Positions 1-6,301 of a DNA stretch of 17,223 nucleotides are shown piece by piece (positions within the stretch are counted from its first letter, which is position 1; each line of letters starts with the position of its first letter). Source of the DNA: Bacillota bacterium. GTDB lineage: Bacteria > Bacillota > Clostridia > Peptostreptococcales > Anaerovoracaceae. The notes below the pieces were generated by a model. That model did not search any database. It was not told the origin of the DNA and saw only the letters and a list, made by a program, of their open reading frames with translations. The stretch covers positions 1 through 17,223 of the forward strand of contig JAEEPD010000095.1 in the NCBI GenBank assembly GCA_016284575.1, read 5' to 3'. The position numbers and the translations under genes were made by a program.

Positions 1-1
1 G

Positions 2-1630
2 CTTCGGATGCTCGGGCTTGTAAAGCCTCTTAAAGGATTCATGGCCGCAGCCGTGGCCATGGGGACCCTTGGCTTTCTCTGCGCCCAGTTCATACCCATA
101 ATCGGCGGCATCATAGTCAGCAGAGTCCTGGTCTTAGGACCTTCGATAACGCTTAAGCCGTACTACATCACACTGATAGTGATAGCGCTGCTTAGAGCCG
201 TTCTTAAGCTGGGCGAACAGCGCACGAATCACTACATAGCCTTCACTCTGCTGGCCATCATCAGAGATAAGGTGTTTATGGCCCTTCGCCGCCTGTGCCC
301 GGCAAAGCTGGAGGGGAGGGACAAGGGGGATCTGATCTCCCTGATCACCTCCGACGTGGAGCTTCTTGAGGTCTTCTACGCCCACACAGTATCCCCCATA
401 TGCATAGCCTTCCTTACGGAACTGGTTATGGTGATCTTTATCGGATCCTTCCACTGGAGCCTGGGGCTTCTGGCGCTGGCAGCCTTTCTTTCCGTGGGCG
501 TGCTGCTGCCGCTGGTCATCTCAAGGCGCAGCGGAAGTCTGGGAGATGAGCTGCGGGCAGATAACGGCGCCCTGGCAGCTTACATGCTGGAGAGCATAAG
601 AGGCCTGGACGAGACCCTCCAGTACGGAGCGGGAGAGGACAGGCTTGCAGGGATAACTGAGAAAACGAAGGCTCTTTCCGCAAAGCAGAGCAGGCTCAGC
701 AGCCTTTCAGGCACTAATGCCGCCCTGGCCAACAGCGTCGTCCTCCTGTATGACCTGGCCATGCTGGGCCTTTGCACCGTGCTGTACACAAGGGGCATAA
801 CGGATATAGGAGGGCTTGTCGTGCCCGTGATAGCTCTGATGTCATCCTTTGGACCGGTCATCGCCCTGGCAGGGCTTGGGACCACCCTTCAGGCCACAGC
901 GGCCTCCGGAGCCCGGGTCCTGGCGGTCCTGGATGAAGAGCCTGAAACTGAGGACCTGAGCGGAAAGGCCCCAATAGGCTTTACCGGCGCGGAGCTCAGA
1001 GATGTCTGCTTTTCCTACGGAGGAGAGCAGGTCCTTAAGGATCTGTCTCTCTCAGTCCCGGAAAATAGGATCATCGGTATCGTTGGCAGGAGCGGCTGCG
1101 GAAAGTCCACCCTGCTGAAGCTGCTGATGCGCTTCTGGAGGGTTGGCTCGGGCGCGGTTGAGATCTCGGGCCGGAGCGTGGAGGAGATCAATACCGCGGA
1201 CCTGAGGGACATGGAAAGCTACATGACTCAGGAGACGCAGCTCTTCAAGGACACCCTGGCAGGAAACATAAGGATAGCAAAGCTGGACGCATCCCAGGAG
1301 GAGATAGAGGAGGCCTGCAGAAAGGCCTCGCTGCACGATTTTATAATGACCCTTCCCAAGGGCTATGAAACTGAAGTGGGCGAGCTTGGAGAGACCCTTT
1401 CAGGCGGAGAGCGCCAGCGCATAGGCCTGGCAAGAGCCTTTCTCCACGATGCGCCCTTAATGCTTCTGGATGAGCCCACAAGCAATCTGGACAGCCTTAA
1501 CGAGGCTGTAATACTGCGTTCCCTTAAGGAGGAATCAGAGGGCAGGACTCTGGTCCTGGTCTCCCACAGAGGGTCAACAGTCCGCATAGCGGACAGTGTC
1601 ATAAACATGGAGGGAGGAAGAGTTTCATGA
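2..1630 (+). CDS. ABC exporter half-transporter (permease + ATPase), CydC-like, 5' partial
   Basis: This is a fused membrane domain and ATPase of the type IV ABC exporter fold. The reading frame is open to the window edge. The first Met (nt 8) sits immediately before a segment that resembles the interior of the first helix region, so the true start is probably upstream. Counting from that Met, hydrophobic segments occupy about residues 10-320. The ATPase has Walker A GRSGCGKST (360-368), signature LSGGERQ (464-470), Walker B LMLLDEP (about 484-490) and an H-loop SHRG near 520, so it looks catalytically intact. The overall look is that of the CydC-like subunits annotated as thiol/amino-acid exporters in Clostridia, which normally pair with a second half-transporter. 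That partner would lie just off the left edge. The stop overlaps the next start (ATGA), implying co-translation with the metal genes downstream. The substrate cannot be read from sequence; heme, thiols or a metal chelate are all possible. Confidence 0.85.
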   Translation, partial: LRMLGLVKPLKGFMAAAVAMGTLGFLCAQFIPIIGGIIVSRVLVLGPSITLKPYYITLIVIALLRAVLKLGEQRTNHYIAFTLLAIIRDKVFMALRRLCPAKLEGRDKGDLISLITSDVELLEVFYAHTVSPICIAFLTELVMVIFIGSFHWSLGLLALAAFLSVGVLLPLVISRRSGSLGDELRADNGALAAYMLESIRGLDETLQYGAGEDRLAGITEKTKALSAKQSRLSSLSGTNAALANSVVLLYDLAMLGLCTVLYTRGITDIGGLVVPVIALMSSFGPVIALAGLGTTLQATAASGARVLAVLDEEPETEDLSGKAPIGFTGAELRDVCFSYGGEQVLKDLSLSVPENRIIGIVGRSGCGKSTLLKLLMRFWRVGSGAVEISGRSVEEINTADLRDMESYMTQETQLFKDTLAGNIRIAKLDASQEEIEEACRKASLHDFIMTLPKGYETEVGELGETLSGGERQRIGLARAFLHDAPLMLLDEPTSNLDSLNEAVILRSLKEESEGRTLVLVSHRGSTVRIADSVINMEGGRVS

Positions 1631-2007
1631 AGATAAAAAGAGCGACCTTTGCAGTCCTTGGATGCATATGCCTGGCCCTTGGCACAGTGGGAGTATTTCT
1701 TCCCATACTGCCCACGACGCCATTCTACATGCTGACGGTGTTCTTCTTCGCAAACAGCTCTGAGCGGCTCCATACATGGTTCCTGAGCACAGAGCTTTAC
1801 AAGAAGCATCTCGAGTCCTTTGTGGAAAAGAGGGGCATGCTGCGCTCCACAAAGCTGTCGATACTGGCTGCCGTCACTCTTCTGATGGGCTTCGGCTTTT
1901 TCATGATGTCGCGCAAGGGTCTGTGGATACCCTGCGGCATACTGGCGGCAGTATGGCTCATCCACATCTATTACTTCGTATTTCGGGTGAAAACCATCGA
2001 AAGCTGA
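1627..2007 (+). CDS. DUF454 / YbaN-family small membrane protein
   Basis: This 126-residue inner-membrane protein carries the DUF454 signature LPILPTTPF at residues 25-33, followed by the family's FF-FANSSERLHTW stretch (about 39-51). There are hydrophobic segments at about 7-25, 33-42, 77-95 and 99-118. Its biochemical role is unknown. Family members often sit beside heme, metal or redox genes, and here it lies between an ABC half-transporter and a metal ATPase cluster. The ATG overlaps the previous stop (ATGA), and a purine-rich ribosome site (GGAGGGAGGA, ending about 8 bases upstream) supports this start. It is followed by a 20-base gap to the next gene. Family assignment is secure; participation in metal handling is inference from neighbours. 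Confidence 0.85.
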   Translation: MKIKRATFAVLGCICLALGTVGVFLPILPTTPFYMLTVFFFANSSERLHTWFLSTELYKKHLESFVEKRGMLRSTKLSILAAVTLLMGFGFFMMSRKGLWIPCGILAAVWLIHIYYFVFRVKTIES

Positions 2008-2027
2008 TAAACAAAAGGAGGTAAATT

Positions 2028-2294
2028 ATGTCTTTAGGAGGAAAACTGGCACTTTTTGCAGGCGGAGCACTTTTCGGCTCTGCAGGTCTTAAGATCCTGT
2101 CGAGCAGGGATGCCCGCAAGGTCTACACTCATACCACAGCTGCAGTACTTCGCTGCAAGGACGAAGTGATGAAGCATGTGGAGCTGGTCCAGGAGGGCTG
2201 CTCGGACATCCTCGCGGATGCCAAGCAGATAAATGAGGACCGCAGGGTGGCTGACGAAGCCGCATTCATCGAAGACGGTGATGAAGAGCAATGA
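2028..2294 (+). CDS. Small glycine-rich membrane-associated protein, DUF6110-like
   Basis: This 88-residue protein has one short hydrophobic, glycine-rich N-terminal segment (residues 4-24) with Gly at 4, 5, 12, 13, 17 and 20, including a GxxxG spacing (13/17) that favours helix packing. A charged, probably helical region (about 27-76) and an acidic tail (DGDEEQ) follow. There is no signal-peptidase site and there are only two cysteines (43 and 58). It resembles the DUF6110 proteins that accompany heavy-metal P-type ATPases in Clostridia. It has the strongest ribosome site of the cluster (AAAGGAGGT at 2014-2022), suggesting high expression relative to its neighbours. Its stop overlaps the ATPase start (ATGA). 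By position and size it could play the part of a FezA-like accessory protein, coating or shaping a membrane compartment, but I cannot show homology by eye. Confidence 0.8.
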   Translation: MSLGGKLALFAGGALFGSAGLKILSSRDARKVYTHTTAAVLRCKDEVMKHVELVQEGCSDILADAKQINEDRRVADEAAFIEDGDEEQ

Positions 2295-4387
2295 GATTTC
2301 AGATAATGCATGAATCCCCCGGCAGGCTGCGCCTTCGGGCGGTCATGCCGTCCATGAGCCTTGAACAGGCGGATCTTCTGGATGCCTGGGTGCGGACAGT
2401 CCCCGGGGTGGACAATGTTTCAGTACATGAACGTACCTGCGGGATGACTGTGACATACAGTGGGGAGAGGAAGGCTCTCTTCGCGGCTTTGGCTGCCTTT
2501 TCCTTTGAAAAGGCGGAGAGAGAGCTGCCGCCCCAGGCCCACAGCAGCAGGGCGATGAACAGGGAATACAAGGAAAAGATAGTGTTCATGATAGCAAGGC
2601 ACTATTTCAAGCGTCTGTTCATACCCTCTCCTGTCAGAAATGTCATCGATCTTTGCGTCAGTCTGCCCAGGATAGTTCAGGCTGTAAAGGTGGCCGCAGC
2701 TCTTCGGCTTACGGTGGACGTGCTGGACGGAATCGCGATCTCTGCTTCAATGCTCACCGGGGATTTCTCCACAGCAGGCTCCGTGAATTTTCTGCTCAAT
2801 GTGGGAGATACTCTGGACGAGTGGACCCACAAGCGTTCCGTGGAGGATCTGGCCAGGAGCATGTCCCTTCAGGTGGATCAGGTGTGGCTGCTTGGTGAGA
2901 ACGGTGTTCAAACGCCCGTGCCCCTTGGCAGCGTAAAGCCCGGAGACCTGATAGTTGTCCACACGGGCCACGTGCTTCCGATGGACGGCGTGCTGGCGCA
3001 GGGCGATGTGATGCTGAACCAGGCTTCCCTTACAGGGGAGAGCGTTCCTGTGGCTAAGCACCCGGGAACCGCTGTATATGCGGGCTCCGTGGTGGAGGAG
3101 GGTAACTGCGTTATCCGCGTGACCCACTCCAGCGGAGAGAACCGCTACGACAGGATAGTCCGGATGATAGAGGAATCGGAGCGGCTGAAGTCGGAGCTGG
3201 AGACCAGGGCTGGAAATCTGGCAGACAGCCTTGTGCCCTGGTGCCTGGGAGGCTCCCTTCTTACCTGGCTGCTTACGCAGAATACCGCCAGAGCTGTATC
3301 GGTGCTGATGGTGGACTTTTCCTGCGCTCTTAAGCTTTCCATGCCATTGAGCGTTCTTTCTGCCATGCGGGAGGCCGGCCGCCACAAGATAACCGTCAAG
3401 GGCGGAAAATACATGGAAAAGATAAGCTCTGCCCGGACTGTCATCTTCGATAAGACCGGTACGCTCACAAGAGCCTGTCCCACAGTAGTGCAGGTGGTCC
3501 CCTTCAACGGAGAGGACGAGCAGGAGATGCTGAGGACCGCGGCCTGCCTGGAGGAGCACTTCCCCCATTCCGTGGCGAATGCGGTGGTCCGGGCTGCTAA
3601 GGAAAAGGGCCTTGAGCACAGCGAGATGCACAGCGATGTGGAATATATCGTGGCTCACGGCATAGCTACTAAAATAGGCAAAAAGCGTGCTGTTATAGGA
3701 AGCGCCCACTTCGTATTCGAGGACGAGGGCGTAAAGGTGCGCGCAAAGGACCGCAAGGCCTTCGAGGCTCTCCCAAAATCCGTTTCATGGCTCTATCTGG
3801 CCATAGGCGGGGTCCTTTCTGCAGCCATAGGCATACTGGATCCTCTGCGGCCGGAGGCAAAGGACGCTATGGAAGCCCTTCACAGGGAAGGGATAGGAAA
3901 GACTGTCATGCTTACGGGAGACAACGACAGAATAGCCTCAGTTATAGCCCAGGAGCTGAATATAGACGATTACAGGGCTGAGGTCCTGCCTGAGGATAAG
4001 GCTGCCTATATAAAGTCCGAGCAGGATGCAGGCAGAGGCGTCATCATGATAGGAGACGGCATCAACGATACTCCTGCTCTGTCGCTGGCGGACGTGGGCA
4101 TTGCCGTAGGCAGCGGGGCCGTAATCGCAAGAGAGGTGGCGGATGTGACCATCGCTGCGGAGGACCTTCACGAGCTGGTCTGGCTCAAGCGTCTGAGCGA
4201 TGCCCTGATGCGCCGTATCAGCCGCAACTACCGCTTCGTGATGGGCTTCAACGGAGCCCTTATACTTCTTGGTGCCTTCGGAGTCCTTCCCCCTGCAACC
4301 AGTGCGGTACTTCATAACACTTCAACGATATTGCTCAGCCTGGACTGCCTGACGGACCTGCTGAGCGAAGAAAGGGAAAAGAAATGA
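2291..4387 (+). CDS. P1B-type metal-translocating ATPase, P1B-6/FezB-like (SCA motif)
   Basis: A 698-residue heavy-metal P-type ATPase that would move a transition metal across a membrane using ATP. An N-terminal HMA-like domain (about 1-75) has no CxxC; it carries the arginine-rich motif GRLRLR (11-16). The actuator TGES is at 248-251. The transmembrane metal motif is SCA (344-346, in DFSCALKLSMP) instead of CPC. The phosphorylated Asp is D387 in DKTGT. The nucleotide-binding region has HFPHS (423-427), where the usual HP dipeptide is HS. TGDN is at 542-545 and GDGINDTP at 588-595. The last two helices hold N654 and HNTST (675-679). All catalytic residues are present. SCA together with an Arg-rich N-terminus is what I associate with the P1B-6 class, whose characterised member FezB builds iron-storing ferrosomes. 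Iron as substrate is therefore the leading inference; Mn, Zn or Co efflux is the alternative. It is translationally coupled on both sides by ATGA overlaps. Confidence 0.9.
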   Translation: MRFQIMHESPGRLRLRAVMPSMSLEQADLLDAWVRTVPGVDNVSVHERTCGMTVTYSGERKALFAALAAFSFEKAERELPPQAHSSRAMNREYKEKIVFMIARHYFKRLFIPSPVRNVIDLCVSLPRIVQAVKVAAALRLTVDVLDGIAISASMLTGDFSTAGSVNFLLNVGDTLDEWTHKRSVEDLARSMSLQVDQVWLLGENGVQTPVPLGSVKPGDLIVVHTGHVLPMDGVLAQGDVMLNQASLTGESVPVAKHPGTAVYAGSVVEEGNCVIRVTHSSGENRYDRIVRMIEESERLKSELETRAGNLADSLVPWCLGGSLLTWLLTQNTARAVSVLMVDFSCALKLSMPLSVLSAMREAGRHKITVKGGKYMEKISSARTVIFDKTGTLTRACPTVVQVVPFNGEDEQEMLRTAACLEEHFPHSVANAVVRAAKEKGLEHSEMHSDVEYIVAHGIATKIGKKRAVIGSAHFVFEDEGVKVRAKDRKAFEALPKSVSWLYLAIGGVLSAAIGILDPLRPEAKDAMEALHREGIGKTVMLTGDNDRIASVIAQELNIDDYRAEVLPEDKAAYIKSEQDAGRGVIMIGDGINDTPALSLADVGIAVGSGAVIAREVADVTIAAEDLHELVWLKRLSDALMRRISRNYRFVMGFNGALILLGAFGVLPPATSAVLHNTSTILLSLDCLTDLLSEEREKK

Positions 4388-4464
4388 AAAGCCATAAATT
4401 CTTTGCGTGGATGACTGTTATCTGTTTTTTCCTGACGATGGTCACAGGATACAAGAAGAAATAA
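4384..4464 (+). CDS. 26-residue single-span membrane microprotein
   Basis: A short reading frame, MKSHKFFAWM... ending GYKKK, begins inside the ATPase stop codon (ATGA). It encodes a basic N-terminus, one hydrophobic helix of about 16 residues (6-21) and a basic KKK tail, and it stops 19 bases before the HMA gene. The gap it fills (4388-4483) is otherwise unexplained. The coupling overlap, a coherent transmembrane pattern and a location shared with other coupled genes support a real gene. I recognise no family; similar tiny basic/hydrophobic proteins are known to act as regulators or assembly partners of P-type ATPases. There is no separate ribosome site, so translation would rely on termination-reinitiation from the ATPase. 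Function is unknown. Confidence 0.6.
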   Translation: MKSHKFFAWMTVICFFLTMVTGYKKK

Positions 4465-4483
4465 AAGAAGCAGGTGAGATCTT

Positions 4484-4738
4484 ATGATAAAAACGACTTT
4501 GAGGATCGAGGGCATGATGTGCGGGATGTGCGAAGCCCATGTCTGCGACGCCATAAGAAAGGCAGTACCCGATGCCAGGAAGGTGACTGCCTCGAGAAGC
4601 AGAAAGGAGGCCAGCTTCCTTACGGAGGGCGCTGTGGATGCGGAGCAGCTGAAGGCGGCAATTGACGAGACCGGCTATGACTGCCTGGATGTACAGTCCG
4701 AGACTCTTCAGAAAAAGGGCCTCTTCGGGTGGAAATAA
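4484..4738 (+). CDS. Heavy-metal-associated (HMA) domain protein, metallochaperone-like
   Basis: An 84-residue cytoplasmic protein made almost wholly of one HMA (ferredoxin-like) domain. The metal loop is GMMCGMC (10-16), with the ligands C13 and C16 in the standard GMxCxxC arrangement, plus C20 further on. ATGYD-type sequence near the end (DETGYDCLDV, about 60-69) matches the usual last strand of the fold. A basic stretch (RSRK, 38-41) lies where the metal-free face would be, and the C-terminus ends in LFGWK. It has its own ribosome site (AGGTGA, 4472-4477). Because the upstream ATPase lacks CxxC in its own N-terminal domain, this stand-alone protein may act as its trans metal donor or sensor. 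A copper chaperone is an alternative, but no CPC-type copper ATPase is present in this window. Confidence 0.85.
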   Translation: MIKTTLRIEGMMCGMCEAHVCDAIRKAVPDARKVTASRSRKEASFLTEGAVDAEQLKAAIDETGYDCLDVQSETLQKKGLFGWK

Positions 4739-4753
4739 GATAAAAGGTACGAA

Positions 4754-5539
4754 GTGGATACAGGAACGATAATCACAGGACTTTTAATACCCTTCATTGG
4801 CACGGCTGCAGGGGCAGCGTGCGTGCTTTTCATGCGCAAGGAGCTGAAAACAGGGGTACAGCGGGCTCTGTCCGGCTTTGCCGCAGGAGTTATGGTGGCA
4901 GCGTCCATATGGAGCCTTATCGTACCCGCCATAGAACAGTCTGCGCCCATGGGGCGCTGGGCTTTTCTGCCTGCATTCATCGGCTTTTGGGTGGGCATAC
5001 TGTTTCTGCTGTTTCTGGACCATGTCATCCCCCATCTGCACAGGAGCATCAATCAGGCTGAAGGCCCCAAAAGCCATCTGACAAGGTCTGCAATGATGGT
5101 CCTTGCTGTGACTCTTCACAACATACCGGAGGGTATGGCTGTGGGCGTTGTCTATGCAGGCCTCAGGAGCGGTTCTGCGAATATCACATCAGGGGCTGCT
5201 ATGGCGCTTGCTCTTGGAATCGCCATTCAGAATTTTCCGGAGGGTGCCATCATCTCAATGCCCCTGTTTGCTGAAGGCAAGAGCAAATCCTCTGCCTTCG
5301 GCCTGGGGGTGCTGTCAGGCGCGGTGGAGCCTGTATTCGGGGCTCTCACCGTGCTTATCGCAGGTCTTGTGGTTCCTGCCATGCCCTATCTTCTGTCCTT
5401 TGCAGCCGGCGCAATGCTGTATGTGGTCGTGGAGGAGCTTATACCTGAAATGTCAGCCGGAAATCACTCAAATATAGGAGCCGTGGCTTTTGCCATGGGC
5501 TTCAGCGTCATGATGGCGCTGGATGTGGCGCTTGGATGA
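4754..5539 (+). CDS. ZIP-family metal transporter (GufA-like)
   Basis: A 261-residue, roughly eight-helix transporter that imports divalent metals such as Zn2+, Fe2+ or Mn2+ down a gradient. The binuclear metal site is visible as HNIPEG in helix 4 (H122, E126) and QNFPEG in helix 5 (Q159, N160, E163). A hydrophilic, histidine-bearing loop (DHVIPHLHRS, about 89-98, then PKSH) precedes helix 4. The length and the QNFPEG variant fit the bacterial GufA branch. The start is GTG at 4754, supported by an AAAGG ribosome site at 4743-4747; no in-frame ATG gives a better N-terminus. It lies 15 bases after the HMA gene and 22 bases before the regulator, so it is part of the same transcript. In this context it would supply metal to the cytoplasm for the ATPase to sequester or export. 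Metal specificity is not determinable. Confidence 0.9.
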   Translation: MDTGTIITGLLIPFIGTAAGAACVLFMRKELKTGVQRALSGFAAGVMVAASIWSLIVPAIEQSAPMGRWAFLPAFIGFWVGILFLLFLDHVIPHLHRSINQAEGPKSHLTRSAMMVLAVTLHNIPEGMAVGVVYAGLRSGSANITSGAAMALALGIAIQNFPEGAIISMPLFAEGKSKSSAFGLGVLSGAVEPVFGALTVLIAGLVVPAMPYLLSFAAGAMLYVVVEELIPEMSAGNHSNIGAVAFAMGFSVMMALDVALG

Positions 5540-5561
5540 CGGAAAGGCAAGGGTAATAATC

Positions 5562-6170
5562 ATGCCAAAGGATAAAACTGCAAGCCATGTAAGGGTCCTT
5601 GCCGCTGCAAGGGAAGAATTCATGGAATACGGGTTCGAAAAAGCGTCCATGCGCCGCATAGGTGAAAGATGCGGCATGACCGCGGCAGGGCTGTACAGAC
5701 ACTGCATAAACAAGGAGGACCTGTTCTCAGAGCTGGTGAAGCCCTATGCTGAGCAGATCGATGGATGGATCGAGGCTCACGTTAAAAGGAGCATGGATGC
5801 CATGGATTCCGGCTCGGCAGATCTGTGGAAGGAGTCCTGGATAGACATGATGCGGGAGCTGGTATATCCCAACATGGATTCTTACAGGCTGCTTCTTACC
5901 AAAGCGCAGGGCACACCCTATGAAAGCTTCCTGCACGATATGACGCTGAAGCATCAGGCTCGGATGATGAGCTTTTTTCAGAGCCTTCGCGAGCATGGAT
6001 ATGCGCTTCGCGAAATAGATGAGAAGGAAATGCACATACTGCTCAGCGCATATACGGCTGCCATGTTCGGACCTGTGGTCCACGGGTACTCGCAGGAGGA
6101 AGCATTCCGCTGTCTTGAAGCATTGGAGGCCTTTTTCATCCCGGGTTGGAAGCATCTGCTGGGATACTGA
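5562..6170 (+). CDS. TetR/AcrR-family transcriptional regulator
   Basis: A 202-residue one-component repressor. The N-terminal helix-turn-helix (about 28-50) reads SMRRIGERCGMTAAGLYRH, followed by KEDLF, the classic TetR DNA-binding pattern. Residues from about 60 to the end form the helical ligand-binding/dimer domain, with a C-terminal DUF-like region seen in other Clostridia regulators. An upstream in-frame ATG at 5523 lies inside the ZIP gene and would add 13 atypical residues; the ATG at 5562 has a ribosome site (AAGGG, 5549-5553) and gives the usual N-terminus. It is the last gene of the metal operon and directly precedes a gap with GTTAGC palindromes and an ABC transporter pair. It could therefore repress itself, the pair, or both. 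Its ligand is unknown; TetR proteins commonly sense small molecules rather than metal ions. Confidence 0.9.
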   Translation: MPKDKTASHVRVLAAAREEFMEYGFEKASMRRIGERCGMTAAGLYRHCINKEDLFSELVKPYAEQIDGWIEAHVKRSMDAMDSGSADLWKESWIDMMRELVYPNMDSYRLLLTKAQGTPYESFLHDMTLKHQARMMSFFQSLREHGYALREIDEKEMHILLSAYTAAMFGPVVHGYSQEEAFRCLEALEAFFIPGWKHLLGY

Positions 6171-6194
6171 ACCGTATATACTATTTGAAAACAC

Positions 6195-6219
6195 CGCCTG
6201 TCCCCCATGGAGACAGGCG
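6195..6219 (+). terminator. Possible hairpin / weak terminator after the tetR gene
   Basis: A perfect 8-base inverted repeat, CGCCTGTC (6195-6202) and GACAGGCG (6212-6219), encloses a 9-base loop. It lies 25 bases after the regulator stop. Only a mixed ATAAGTTTAAT follows rather than a run of T, so it may be an inefficient terminator or allow read-through into the ABC genes. It could also be an RNA-stability hairpin. Confidence 0.45.
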
Positions 6220-6235
6220 ATAAGTTTAATATAGA

Positions 6236-6265
6236 GTTAGCTAACGCTAACTTAACACCGTTAGC
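6236..6265 (+). promoter_or_regulatory. Operator cluster: three GTTAGC half-sites, DtxR/IdeR-like iron box
   Basis: Three half-sites lie in 30 bases: GTTAGC (6236-6241), GCTAAC (6246-6251) and GTTAGC (6260-6265). The first two form a perfect inverted repeat with a 4-base spacer, and GTTAGCTAAC (6236-6245) is itself a perfect palindrome. The 19 bases at 6237-6255 match the DtxR/IdeR consensus (TTAGGTTAGSCTAACCTAA) at 15 of 19 positions by my count. The site lies between the TetR gene and the ABC pair, 37 bases before the ATG. An iron-responsive DtxR-family repressor or the adjacent TetR protein could bind here. That repeats exist is seen; which protein binds is inference. No convincing -35/-10 pair could be fixed around it. 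Confidence 0.6.
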
Positions 6266-6301
6266 ATACAAATCAGGATGTTTTAAACTGGAGGATCGTA
6301 T

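Noticed and set aside
5523..5561. Upstream ATG for the TetR regulator
   Set aside because: It overlaps the end of the ZIP gene, has no ribosome site and adds 13 atypical residues; the ATG at 5562 gives the standard TetR start.
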